Position numbers and translations under genes: made by a program. A stretch of 64,000 nucleotides of DNA from Streptomyces parvulus (GTDB taxonomy: Bacteria; Actinomycetota; Actinomycetes; Streptomycetales; Streptomycetaceae), in NCBI RefSeq assembly GCF_014648855.1, contig NZ_BMRX01000021.1, forward strand, positions 1 through 64,000. Reading direction: 5' to 3'. Of this stretch, positions 8,596 to 16,111 are shown piece after piece (position 1 is the first letter of the stretch; every line of letters starts with the position of its first letter). The notes beneath the pieces are model-generated. The model was given only the letters and a program-made list of their open reading frames with translations, was not told the DNA's origin and did not search any database.

Positions 8596-9391
8596 ACGTG
8601 AACCCTCCGTACTCCTCGACGGCCTTCGTCATGTCGTCGGCGGTGGAGGCCCGCTGATCGCGCCCGACCGGCACCGGTCCGTCCTTCTGCTGGAAGTCGG
8701 TGACCTTCCAGTCGTTGTTCGTCCACGTCAGTTGGTACGTGGTGGTGTACCAGCTCTCGGTCACCGGGTTGGTCGAGGTGCCTCCGGAGAGCCCGAAGAG
8801 CGAGGTGTACCAGACTTCGACGGTGGCCTTGTCGGCGCTGGAAGCCGTGGTCTTGGTGCCGACCGGGATCACCCGCGAGACGAAGGTCTGCCCGGCCGGC
8901 GGTTTGCCGTTCTTGTCCAGGCCGATGTTCGCCAGGAACTTCTGGCTCGCGTACGCGCCGTCCAGATCCGCCTGCCGCGAGGCGGCCACGTCGGGTGCGT
9001 AGACGGTGTCGACGATCTCGTGGCGCCTGGCCTTGTCGAACATGCCGTCAGAACCCAGAGCCACCGCATAGTTCGCGGCAGCGCTCTGCGCTCCCTGTTC
9101 GTCGTGGGCGAAGCCCGACTGGACCGGCCGGGTGCCGGAGGGGGCCGTGGCCGAGGTTTTCGGGTTGCCGGCGGCCGCCTCGTCGTCCGGGGATGCGGAA
9201 TCGTCTCCTCCACGGTTCGCGAAGGCGATCGCCGCGATGAGGAGGACGACGACGCCGACCACCGTGACCAGGCTCCGCGAGGACGAGCGGGCACCGCGCC
9301 GGGGCCCGCCGTCCGCGTCCGGGAGTCTGGTCCGTGTCTGACCGGTGCCGCCGTAACCGCCGGAGGACTGGTGGTCGTCTCCGAGACTCAT
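8585..9391 (-). CDS. Bitopic VirB8/TcpC-like protein
   Basis: The 268-aa protein has a short cytoplasmic N-terminus, one membrane segment (LVTVVGVVVLLIAAIAFANR, about 40-60) and an extracytoplasmic domain of about 200 residues with alternating strands (VEVWYTSLFG, WYTTTYQLTWTNNDWKVTDF). This resembles the NTF2-like VirB8/TcpC fold found in Gram-positive conjugation systems. The start at 9391 (MSLGDDHQ) has a GAGGGGG ribosome-binding site; the in-frame start further upstream adds 35 Arg-rich residues and is less likely. The VirB8 assignment rests on topology and neighbours, not on clear motifs. Confidence 0.7.
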   Translation of the reverse strand: MSLGDDHQSSGGYGGTGQTRTRLPDADGGPRRGARSSSRSLVTVVGVVVLLIAAIAFANRGGDDSASPDDEAAAGNPKTSATAPSGTRPVQSGFAHDEQGAQSAAANYAVALGSDGMFDKARRHEIVDTVYAPDVAASRQADLDGAYASQKFLANIGLDKNGKPPAGQTFVSRVIPVGTKTTASSADKATVEVWYTSLFGLSGGTSTNPVTESWYTTTYQLTWTNNDWKVTDFQQKDGPVPVGRDQRASTADDMTKAVEEYGGFTYAR

Positions 9392-9556
9392 GCCGCGTAC
9401 GCCCCCTCGACGTCGTGCCTGCCGTAGAAGTACGACGGTAGCCGTGCTGGTTCCCGCGCGGGCGCGGTGTGGTGACTCGACATCAGGGAAACGCAACCTC
9501 AGCCGGTTGGCACGACGGGCGGGTGGGATGGGGGAGACGGGACCTCGCGTACCGGG

Positions 9557-9874
9557 CTACACGGCCATTCCGTACACGATGGTGAAGAGGGTGCCGAGCG
9601 AGCCGATGATGAACACGCCCGTCAGCCCGGCGATGATGAGGCCCTTGCCCTGCTCCGCGCTGAAGGTGTCACGCAGCGCGGTGGCGCCGATGCGCTGTTT
9701 GGCGGCGCCCCAGATGGCGATGCCGAGGCAGAGCAGAATGGCGACGGCCATCACCACCTCGATCATGATCTTGGCCTCGTTGCCCAGGCTGCCGAAGGGG
9801 CCCCAGTCCGGAGCGATCCCCCCGATGATGGTGTTGATGTCTCCCTCGTCGGCCGCAAAGAGCATGTAAGTCAC
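9557..9874 (-). CDS. VirB2/TrbC-like small two-TM protein
   Basis: The 105-aa protein has two hydrophobic helices (about 36-58 and 75-102) separated by a short polar loop with a conserved-looking KQRIGATALRD segment. Size and topology fit a VirB2/TrbC pilin-like subunit, although no long signal peptide is present. It is the first gene of the leftward cluster. The GTG at 9874 gives MTYMLFAAD; an internal ATG at 9865 (102 aa) has a better-spaced GGTGA and may be the true start. A 165-base gap separates it from the next gene. Confidence 0.75.
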   Translation of the reverse strand: MTYMLFAADEGDINTIIGGIAPDWGPFGSLGNEAKIMIEVVMAVAILLCLGIAIWGAAKQRIGATALRDTFSAEQGKGLIIAGLTGVFIIGSLGTLFTIVYGMAV

Positions 9875-9926
9875 CGCCCCTGTTGGGTAGTTCCGCGCCC
9901 TCTGCGGACGTGCAGAGGTCAGGCCT

Positions 9927-9943
9927 CATTGTCGCCGACAATG
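9927..9943. promoter_or_regulatory. Perfect inverted repeat upstream of the T4SS-like operon
   Basis: CATTGTCG-C-CGACAATG is a perfect 8-bp inverted repeat with a single central base. It lies 53 bases ahead of the GTG at 9874, in the right place for a repressor or activator operator. The binding protein is unknown. Confidence 0.5.
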
Positions 9944-10047
9944 CCGCCGTCGTATGTCGACTTGGCGTCATTGATTGGCGGGTTTCGTACGAATAGCTTG
10001 CCACCGTCGTGCGCCGGGTGCTCAGGGAGGCGCGTGACGTCGTACGA

Positions 10048-10064
10048 AGTGACGTATCGTCACT
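10048..10064. promoter_or_regulatory. BldD-like inverted repeat AGTGACG-TAT-CGTCACT
   Basis: This perfect 7-bp inverted repeat with a 3-base centre fits the AGTGA-Nx-TCAC[CT] pattern known for the developmental repressor BldD. It sits between the two arms of the T4SS-like cluster. A GTGACGT half-site is repeated 15 bases upstream. BldD binding is inference from the motif only. Confidence 0.45.
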
Positions 10065-10289
10065 CTGTGTATCACGGCAGGTCACGAGGGGCAACGATGT
10101 GTGAGCGAAACCTGCCGGGTGGTTCGGTCGTTAGACCCTTTCAGGCCGTCTTCCGGTTCCGGTGGCGGAATCTGACGGGGTGACCGGGTGAAGGGCCGTG
10201 TTGGTGTTCGTCCGGTGACGGTCACGGCGCCGGTGCCGCCCCTACACTGAGCCGGGCGGCGACTCCTGGACGGCGAGGGGCGGTTGACG

Positions 10290-11288
10290 GTGCGTAAGGC
10301 ATGGATCGCGGGGGCCGTGGTCGTCGGGTCCGGGCTCTCCTTCGTGATGCTCCTCGTCGTGGGCGTCTACCTGGTCGCCGGCGACCTCGCGGGAGGCGGC
10401 GGAGGGACGAAGAAGCTCGCCAAGGGATCCGTGCCCGCGGCCTACCAGCCCCTCGTGCAGAAGTGGGGCAATCTCTGCCCCGCCATCAACCCGGCGCTGC
10501 TTGCGGCCCAGCTCTACCAGGAGAGCGGCTTCAACCCGAAGGCGCAGAGCCACGCGGCGGCGCAGGGCATAGCGCAGTTCATCCCCGGGACGTGGGCCAC
10601 GCACGGCATCGACGGGGACGGTGACGGCGACCGGGACGTGTGGGACCCCAATGACGCGATTCCGTCGGCCGCCTCCTACGACTGCTCCCTCGCCTCGTAC
10701 GTGAAGGACGTGCCCGGGAATCCGACCGAGAACATGCTGGCCTCCTACAACGCGGGGGCCTACGCGGTCATCAAGTACGGGGGTGTCCCGCCGTACAAGG
10801 AGACCCGGAACTACGTGAAGGTCATCACCACCCTGGAGAAGAGCTTCGCGGCGCCCCAGACGCGGGTGGACCCCTCCGAGCAGGCCGCCGGGGCCATCGC
10901 GTACGCGCAGAAGAAGCTCGGCACGCTCTACCTGTGGGGCGGGAACGGGACACCCGAGCAGGGCGGCCGGTTCGACTGCTCGGGGCTGACCAAGGCGGCG
11001 TACGAGAGTGTGGGCGTCAAGCTGCCGCGCGTGGCGAACGACCAGTACAACGCGGGGCCGCATCCGGCGCGGGACGAGCTGCTCCCGGGTGACCTGGTGT
11101 TCTTCTCGGACGACCTCACCAACTCCCGTGCCATCCGGCACGTCGGGATCTACGTCGGCGGCGGATACATGATCGACGCGCCGCGCACGGGTGCCGTGAT
11201 CCGGTTCGACCCGATCGACACCCCCGACTACTTCGGGGCCACGCGGGTCACCGAGGATGGCGCGAAAGCGCTGCCCACCACGGTGTGA
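10290..11288 (+). CDS. Lytic transglycosylase/NlpC-P60 bifunctional muralytic enzyme (VirB1-like)
   Basis: The 332-aa protein has an N-terminal membrane anchor. A lytic transglycosylase domain (about 50-175) has catalytic Glu in YQESGFNPKA and the AAQGIAQFIPGTW motif. A C-terminal NlpC/P60 peptidase domain has Cys in FDCSGLTKAAY and His in IRHVGIYVG. It would cleave glycan strands and stem peptides. Two-headed enzymes of this kind open the wall in Gram-positive T4SS, and this gene is divergent from the cluster. The GTG at 10290 has GAGGGG 9 bases upstream; the TTG at 10284 is too close to it. Confidence 0.9.
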   Translation: MRKAWIAGAVVVGSGLSFVMLLVVGVYLVAGDLAGGGGGTKKLAKGSVPAAYQPLVQKWGNLCPAINPALLAAQLYQESGFNPKAQSHAAAQGIAQFIPGTWATHGIDGDGDGDRDVWDPNDAIPSAASYDCSLASYVKDVPGNPTENMLASYNAGAYAVIKYGGVPPYKETRNYVKVITTLEKSFAAPQTRVDPSEQAAGAIAYAQKKLGTLYLWGGNGTPEQGGRFDCSGLTKAAYESVGVKLPRVANDQYNAGPHPARDELLPGDLVFFSDDLTNSRAIRHVGIYVGGGYMIDAPRTGAVIRFDPIDTPDYFGATRVTEDGAKALPTTV

Positions 11289-11494
11289 ATGGGAGGGTTT
11301 GGACACAGCGTGAAACCCTGCCCTGAGCTGCGGCTTCGTGTTTCTCTTCGATAACGTCTGCGTGATCATTCAGTGGAACGTGGAACGTATCAACGGGGAC
11401 CGTGCGTTCCTTTGCGTGTAGGTGACCACGGGGGTGGCGTAAGAGGCGCGCGCGATCGGCGCGCCGGAGGACATGACGAAGGGGCCGCAGCACC

Positions 11495-12205
11495 ATGGCT
11501 GGACTCGCCGAATCCGGGTCGAACCCCGACGTCGAGCTGCTCTACGACATCAACGGCCTGGCCAAGGACGCGCCGCACTGGTTCGACCGGGTCATGGAGT
11601 TCGTGGGTGAGTACGGGCTGCTGTTCGCGATCGTGCTGCTCGTGCTGTGGTGCTGGTGGGGTGTGCGCCGGCGCGGCGGCGAGGACGCGGCCTCCAGCGT
11701 GGCCGCCCTGCTGTGGGCGCCGCTCGCGGCCGGGGTCGCGGTCCTGGTCAACGTGCCGATACGGGGCTTCGTGGAGCGGCCCCGGCCCTTCAAGACCCAT
11801 GACGGGCTCGAGGTGCTCGTCGACGGCAAGAACGACTTCTCCTTCGTCAGCGACCACGCCACGCTCGTGATGGCGCTGGCCGTCGCCCTGTTCGTGGCCC
11901 ACCGCAGGTTCGGCATCGCCGCGATCGTGCTCGCGCTGTTCGGCGGCTTCGCCCGGGTCTACATGGGCGTGCACTACCCGACCGACGTCGTGGGCGGCTT
12001 CGCCCTCGGTACGGCGGTCGCGCTGTTGCTCTCGCCCCTCGCCATGGCCCTGCTCACCCCGCTGACCCGCGCGATCGAGCGTTCACCGCGGGTGGGTTGG
12101 CTGGTCAGCGCGCGCGGCCCGGAGGGTGCGGCCGGGCGCGGGGCCGTGATCCCCGGGGCGCGCAAGGAGAGCGCCGAGGCGGGCGAGCGGGATCTCGCCG
12201 CCTAG
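11495..12205 (+). CDS. PAP2-family membrane phosphatase
   Basis: The 236-aa integral membrane protein has the three PAP2 motifs: RGFVERPRP, FVSDHATLV (a variant of PSGH) and ARVYMGVHYPTDVVGG with the catalytic His and Asp. About five membrane segments and a charged, probably cytoplasmic tail follow the family plan. Such enzymes dephosphorylate lipid phosphates, for example undecaprenyl diphosphate or phosphatidate; the actual substrate is not shown. The 206-base gap upstream shows no clear regulatory site. Confidence 0.88.
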   Translation: MAGLAESGSNPDVELLYDINGLAKDAPHWFDRVMEFVGEYGLLFAIVLLVLWCWWGVRRRGGEDAASSVAALLWAPLAAGVAVLVNVPIRGFVERPRPFKTHDGLEVLVDGKNDFSFVSDHATLVMALAVALFVAHRRFGIAAIVLALFGGFARVYMGVHYPTDVVGGFALGTAVALLLSPLAMALLTPLTRAIERSPRVGWLVSARGPEGAAGRGAVIPGARKESAEAGERDLAA

Positions 12206-12226
12206 AGGACGTACGCGGGCGCTTAT

Positions 12227-13813
12227 CTATAGCGCCTGGGGGTTGTTGAAGACGCGGTACGGGTCGTACTGGTGCTTGAGTTTCGCCAGACGCGGGGCCG
12301 CGTCTCCGTAGTAGGCCTTCCGCCAGTCCGTCAGGGCCGGGTCCGTGTAGTTCTGGTAGGCGGCGCCCGAGGCGTACGGGCGCATCGACTTGTGGGCGGA
12401 GGCCAGCCAGGACTGGGCGTCGGTGCCGCTCGTGCCAGGGCGCCAGGAGACCAGGTACTGGGCCAGTGTCCGGGAGCGCCGGTGCACGAACGCCGTCGCC
12501 GTCGGCGAGACGCGGTTGACGGCGCCGCCGAGCGCGGTGAACGCGATGCTGCCGGCGCCGCCGCGCACCGAGGTGAGCGCGGCGAGCAGGGCGCGGACGC
12601 CGCCCGCGGGGATCGCGCGGTCGAAGAAGTCCGAGCGGGCCGCGTAGGTCTCGCGGCCGAGTCCGCCCTCCGGTGAGCGGCCGGGGGTGGAGCCCGGCAG
12701 GTGGCAGCGGGCGTCGGTGGAGAACGACGAGCAGCCGGCGTACATCTCCATCGACTCCTGGTAGGAACGGCGTCTGAGGAAGACGCTGCTCGCGGGGGCG
12801 CCGACGCGGTCGGCCAGGCGGTCGACGGCGTTCTGCAGTTCGCGGTGGGAGCCGAGGGAGAAGGCGGCGACCGAGACGGACGGGCTGCGGCCGGGGGCGG
12901 CGGCCAGGTGGAGGGACGACCAGATCTCGTCGGGCTGGCCCGGGCCCCACTCCTGCCAGGCGCGGACCACGGCGGCGGCCCGGCGCCAGGGCCAGGTCAG
13001 GTAGGCGGTCACGGCCTGGGGGGCCGGGTGGGTGCGGAAGCGGAACTCGGTGACGATGCCGAAGTTGCCGTTGCCGGCGCCGCGCAGGGCCCAGAACAGG
13101 TCCTTGTGCTCGTTCTTCGCGTCGGCGGTGATCTCCTTGCCGTCCGCGGTGATGAGGGTGGCGCGGATGAGGCTGTCGCAGGTCAGGCCGTAGGCGCGGG
13201 AGACGACGCCGTGGCCGCCGCCGAGGGTGAGGCCCGAGATGCCGACGGTCGGGCAGGAGCCGGCGGGGACGGTGACGCCCTTCGCGGAGAGGGCGCGGTA
13301 GACGTCGATGAGCTTGGCGCCGGCGCCGATGGTGGCCTCGCCGCCGCTCGCCCGGACGCGGTTGAGCTTGGAGACGTCGATGATCAGGCGGCCGTCGCCG
13401 GAGGACCAGCCCGCGTAGGAGTGGCCGCCGTTGCGGATCGCCACGGGGACGTGGTGGGCGCGGGCGTAGGCGAGGGCCGTGCGGATGTCGTCCGGGTGGG
13501 CGGCGTAGGCGACGGCGGTGGGTCTGAGGGTGTCGAAGCGGGTGTTGTAGAGGCGGTGGGCGGATTGCCAGGAGCGGTCGCCGGGGCGGATCAGGGGGCC
13601 GTCCAGGGATTCGGCCAGGGCCGACCAGGAGGTGGGGGTGGGGGTGCGGGTGGCGGTCGTGGAGGTGGACGTCGCGGTGTGGGTGAGGCGGGGGGTGGTC
13701 TCCGGGTTCTTCGCCGGGCCGGGGGCCGGGTCCGGGGTGGGTTTGCCTGTGCAGGCCGTTGTGGTGGTGAGGGCGGCGGCCGCTGTGCCGCCTAGGAATG
13801 TGCGCCGGTGCAT
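12227..13813 (-). CDS. BBE-like FAD-linked oxidoreductase, Tat/lipoprotein-type
   Basis: The 528-aa flavoenzyme begins with a twin-arginine signal (MHRRTFLGG) ending in a lipobox-like TTTAC, so export and lipid anchoring are likely. The PCMH-type FAD domain contains IRNGGHSYAGWSSGDG and GSCPTVGISGLTLGGGHG. The His and Cys in these two motifs are the residues that attach FAD doubly in berberine-bridge-type oxidases. The C-terminal BBE segment is YYGDAAPRLAKLKHQYDPYR. The start at 13813 is set by the signal peptide; the longer frame upstream is low-complexity GC-rich sequence. The substrate is unknown. Confidence 0.88.
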   Translation of the reverse strand: MHRRTFLGGTAAAALTTTTACTGKPTPDPAPGPAKNPETTPRLTHTATSTSTTATRTPTPTSWSALAESLDGPLIRPGDRSWQSAHRLYNTRFDTLRPTAVAYAAHPDDIRTALAYARAHHVPVAIRNGGHSYAGWSSGDGRLIIDVSKLNRVRASGGEATIGAGAKLIDVYRALSAKGVTVPAGSCPTVGISGLTLGGGHGVVSRAYGLTCDSLIRATLITADGKEITADAKNEHKDLFWALRGAGNGNFGIVTEFRFRTHPAPQAVTAYLTWPWRRAAAVVRAWQEWGPGQPDEIWSSLHLAAAPGRSPSVSVAAFSLGSHRELQNAVDRLADRVGAPASSVFLRRRSYQESMEMYAGCSSFSTDARCHLPGSTPGRSPEGGLGRETYAARSDFFDRAIPAGGVRALLAALTSVRGGAGSIAFTALGGAVNRVSPTATAFVHRRSRTLAQYLVSWRPGTSGTDAQSWLASAHKSMRPYASGAAYQNYTDPALTDWRKAYYGDAAPRLAKLKHQYDPYRVFNNPQAL

Positions 13814-13897
13814 GTCGCCTCCGCGTCCCGTGGGGGGTCTTGGGAGGAGACGGGGGTGCGGGGGTGCGGGTTCCATTGGGTGGGCCTGGTGGGTGGT

Positions 13898-13952
13898 GCG
13901 GGGTGCGGGGTGGGGCGGGGCAGGGCGGGGCGGGGCGGGGTGCGCTGAGGTC
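13898..13952 (+). other. G-run tract, potential G-quadruplex
   Basis: On the plus strand at least eight runs of three to four G are separated by 1-3 bases (units such as GGGGC and GGGGTGC). Four or more such runs satisfy the usual G-quadruplex pattern. The tract lies about 90-140 bases upstream of the flavoenzyme start, on its non-template side. Confidence 0.5.
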
Positions 13953-14010
13953 GGCTGTGGGGTGACCGGTGTTGCGGTGGGCCGGGGGTGGGTGTCGTGG
14001 CCCGGCGTTG

Positions 14011-14064
14011 CGGGGTGCCGCTGCGCCCACCCGTGCCGCCCCAGCGGCACGACTGCCCGCAGCT
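14011..14064 (+). repeat. Dispersed palindromic element, copy 1
   Basis: This 54-base segment is identical to the reverse complement of 26658-26711, and weaker similarity extends about 30 bases on the 5' side. It contains a hairpin with arms GTGCCGC and GCGGCAC around a CCCA loop. It behaves like a REP-type intergenic repeat. Confidence 0.8.
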
Positions 14065-14066
14065 AC

Positions 14067-14080
14067 GGGGGGGGGGGGGG
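14067..14080 (+). repeat. 14-base G homopolymer
   Basis: A run of 14 consecutive G directly follows the dispersed element. The length may be unstable or misread. Confidence 0.85.
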
Positions 14081-14379
14081 CTTGCTGCGGCTTCGGTTGC
14101 CCTGGCGGTGCGATTGTTCGCAGCTACGAGGGGTGGGTCTCCGCGTCTGTGCGGGCCTGGCTTCTTGCTCTTCGGGCCGGGCCGCGCCAGCCGCAGGTGC
14201 AGCGGGCGAGGCAGAAGGGGCCCTGTTCGACCGTCGTCGTGAGGTGTTCCGGGGCGTCCCCGGGGACTTCGAGACCGTCCTGTTGCGCCACGCCCGCAAC
14301 GTTACCGGGGTCGCCTGCCCCTCGTTAACCGGGACGGCAGGGGGTCCGGAACGGGCGGGACGGCTTGGGGCAGGTGGCG

Positions 14380-15261
14380 ATGGTCGGGCGGGAGAGGGAG
14401 CGGCGGAGCAGGGCGCGGGCGGCCGGCGGGCTCGTCGCGGCCGGAAGTGTCGTCTGCGCGTGTCTGGCCGGTGCCGCGTGCTCCGGCCCGGAGTCGGTCG
14501 CGCAGGGCGCGGAGGGCGGTGATCCGGTCGCCGTGCTGCACCGGGCCGCCGACCGGCTGGTGGCCGCCGGGAGCGCCAAGACGCGCACCGCGATGGAGAT
14601 GGCCAGCGGCGGGACGCGGGTGACCATCCGCGGCGAGGGCGTGTACGACTTCGAGGGGCGGCTCGGGCAGCTGAAGGTGCGGCTGCCGCAGGACCCGGCG
14701 GGGTCGAGCGAGCACCGGCCGATCACCGAGCTGCTCGCGCCGGGTGCGCTGTTCATGAAGAACCGCGGCGCCGGCGTGCCCGACGACAAGTGGGTGCGGG
14801 TCGACACCGCCTCGCTCTCCGACGGCAACCTGGTGACCGGCGGCGCGACGGACCCGCTCGCCGCCGCCGAGGTGCTGCGCGGGACGCGGAAGGCGGCGTT
14901 CGTGGAGCGCACCGAGGTCGCGGGGACCGAGGTGACGCACTACCGGGGGACCGCCGATCTCGCGTGGGCGGCCCGCGCCGCCTCGGAGGGCAACAGGAAG
15001 GCGCTGGCCGCGGCGGCCGAGGGGTTCGCCACCGCAGAGGTGCCGTTCGACGTCTACCTCGACGACGAGGGGCGCGTCCGCAAGCTCAGGCAGCGCTTCA
15101 GCTTCGCCAACGGGCACCAGAAGGGCACCGTGGAGGTCGCCTCGACGACGCTGCTCTTCGACTTCGGCGCCGCCGTGCGCGTACGGCTGCCCGAGGAGCG
15201 GGACATCTACGCGGGCCGGATCTCGGCCGAGCCGGGCGAGGCGGTGGACGGCAAGAACTAG
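14380..15261 (+). CDS. Putative lipoprotein (LppX/LprG-like fold possible)
   Basis: The 293-aa secreted lipoprotein has an Arg-rich N-terminus, a hydrophobic segment and the lipobox LAGAAC (Cys about 34). The mature part has helical and strand-rich stretches (FVERTEVAGTEVTHYRGTADLA; LDDEGRVRKLRQRF) typical of actinobacterial LppX/LprG/LolA-like lipid-binding lipoproteins. The fold assignment is by pattern only. The ATG at 14380 is used because it has an AGGTGG-type site ahead; a TTG at 14365 would add 5 residues. Confidence 0.8.
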   Translation: MVGRERERRSRARAAGGLVAAGSVVCACLAGAACSGPESVAQGAEGGDPVAVLHRAADRLVAAGSAKTRTAMEMASGGTRVTIRGEGVYDFEGRLGQLKVRLPQDPAGSSEHRPITELLAPGALFMKNRGAGVPDDKWVRVDTASLSDGNLVTGGATDPLAAAEVLRGTRKAAFVERTEVAGTEVTHYRGTADLAWAARAASEGNRKALAAAAEGFATAEVPFDVYLDDEGRVRKLRQRFSFANGHQKGTVEVASTTLLFDFGAAVRVRLPEERDIYAGRISAEPGEAVDGKN

Positions 15262-15338
15262 CCCTTCCGTGCCATGCGCGGTGCGTAGGCCGCTCCCTAC
15301 TCTAGGAAGTCGGTGACGGCAGAGACGAGGTGGCGGGT

Positions 15339-15503
15339 GTGGCTCCGGTCGGCGGCACGGCGGTTCAGGACCACGTGGCCCTCGCCGAGATCGAGCTCTG
15401 CGGTGAACTGATCATCGCGGCGTCGGCCGCCCGGGAGCGGCTCAGCCTGGAGAGCATCGACGAGGTGCTGCGGGTGGCCGAGGAGCGCTCACGTGCGCAG
15501 TAG
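15339..15503 (+). CDS. Small conserved-looking protein (54 aa)
   Basis: A GTG-initiated 54-codon frame encodes a soluble, mostly helical acidic peptide (IELCGELIIAASAARERLSL is its central part). A GAGGTGG ribosome-binding site precedes it and codon use has the strong GC3 bias of real genes. Its stop overlaps the convergent csoR gene by 15 bases. From memory, similar small proteins occur next to csoR in other Streptomyces. No function can be given. Confidence 0.7.
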   Translation: MAPVGGTAVQDHVALAEIELCGELIIAASAARERLSLESIDEVLRVAEERSRAQ

Positions 15504-15875
15504 CCGCCCGATGGCCTTCGTCGCCTCTTCCACCTTCGCGTCGATCTCGGCGCCGCCCTTGAGGGCCGCGTCGGCGACGCAGTGCCGCAGGTGCTCCTCC
15601 AGGAGCTGCAGCGCGAAGGACTGGAGGGCCTTCGTGGAGGCCGAGACCTGGGTGAGTATGTCGATGCAGTAGACGTCCTCGTCGACCATGCGCTGGAGGC
15701 CGCGGATCTGGCCCTCGATGCGGCGCAGGCGCTTGAGGTGCTCGTCCTTCTGCTTGTGGTAGCCGTGCACGCCGCGGTCGTGGTCGGTCACGACGTCCGT
15801 GCCGTCCGTCTCGGGCTGCACGGCCTGCTCCACGGCGGCGGAGGACGCGCCGGCGCCGGCCTCGGTGGTCGTCAT
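15489..15875 (-). CDS. csoR: CsoR copper-sensing repressor
   Basis: The 128-aa all-helical DUF156 protein carries the complete Cu(I)-binding set of CsoR: Cys70 (DVYCIDIL), His95 and Cys99 (EEHLRHC). Apo-CsoR represses copper-handling genes and copper binding releases it. A disordered acidic N-terminus of about 35 residues precedes the family core. AGGAGG lies 5 bases before the ATG. A perfect palindromic operator lies 50 bases upstream, implying autoregulation. No copper transporter is adjacent, so other targets must be elsewhere. Confidence 0.93.
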   Translation of the reverse strand: MTTTEAGAGASSAAVEQAVQPETDGTDVVTDHDRGVHGYHKQKDEHLKRLRRIEGQIRGLQRMVDEDVYCIDILTQVSASTKALQSFALQLLEEHLRHCVADAALKGGAEIDAKVEEATKAIGRLLRT

Positions 15876-15924
15876 CGGGTCCTCCTGCTGTGGCGGTCCG
15901 CGGTGGGTGTCGCGCGGTGGCGAT

Positions 15925-15945
15925 ATATACCCCTGATGGGTATAT
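15925..15945. promoter_or_regulatory. CsoR-type operator
   Basis: Arms ATATACCC and GGGTATAT form a perfect inverted repeat around a 5-base centre (CTGAT), upstream of csoR. The TACCC/GGGTA pattern is the recognised core of CsoR-family operators. The site probably overlaps the csoR promoter. Confidence 0.75.
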
Positions 15946-16111
15946 GGTAACGAACTTTCCCGGGTAAGGGGCCCTTGCCGGAGCGGCCGACGTCGCCCCC
16001 CTGCTCATCACTCTGCCTGATGGGCGACACTGGGGGACGGCCCGTTAGCCGTGGCCGGATGATGCGCCTAGCATCAGCCTGACCGACACCCATGCACCCC
16101 GAGGACCCCAC

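Larger units (their letters stand above)
9875..10289 (+). other. Divergent regulatory gap of the T4SS-like cluster
   Basis: About 415 bases lie between the divergent starts of the VirB2-like and muralytic genes. No convincing gene is seen. The gap holds two perfect 17-bp inverted repeats, listed separately, and a repeated GTGACGT (10034-10040 and 10049-10055). It probably carries the promoters of both arms. Confidence 0.6.
13814..14379. other. GC-skewed repeat-rich intergenic region
   Basis: About 565 bases lie between the flavoenzyme and the lipoprotein genes. No credible coding region is seen. The stretch holds a G-run-rich tract, a 54-bp element repeated in inverted orientation at 26658, a 14-base G homopolymer, and a degenerate copy of the element's tail at 14105-14135. 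Confidence 0.7.

Noticed and set aside
9875..10289. c-di-AMP (ydaO) riboswitch upstream of the NlpC/P60 gene
   Set aside because: These switches often precede wall hydrolase genes in streptomycetes, but I could not find the conserved core; the gap shows palindromes instead.
2733..11288. Integrated conjugative element
   Set aside because: No integrase, relaxase, replication protein, att repeat or composition shift is visible; core-type genes flank both sides.
11289..11494. Small gene or riboswitch between the muralytic and PAP2 genes
   Set aside because: No frame with a good start and ribosome-binding site, and no stable conserved hairpin pattern was seen.
14111..14135. Third full copy of the dispersed element
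   Set aside because: Only the tail (GCAGCTACG-like) is recognisable, with several mismatches; too short to call a copy.
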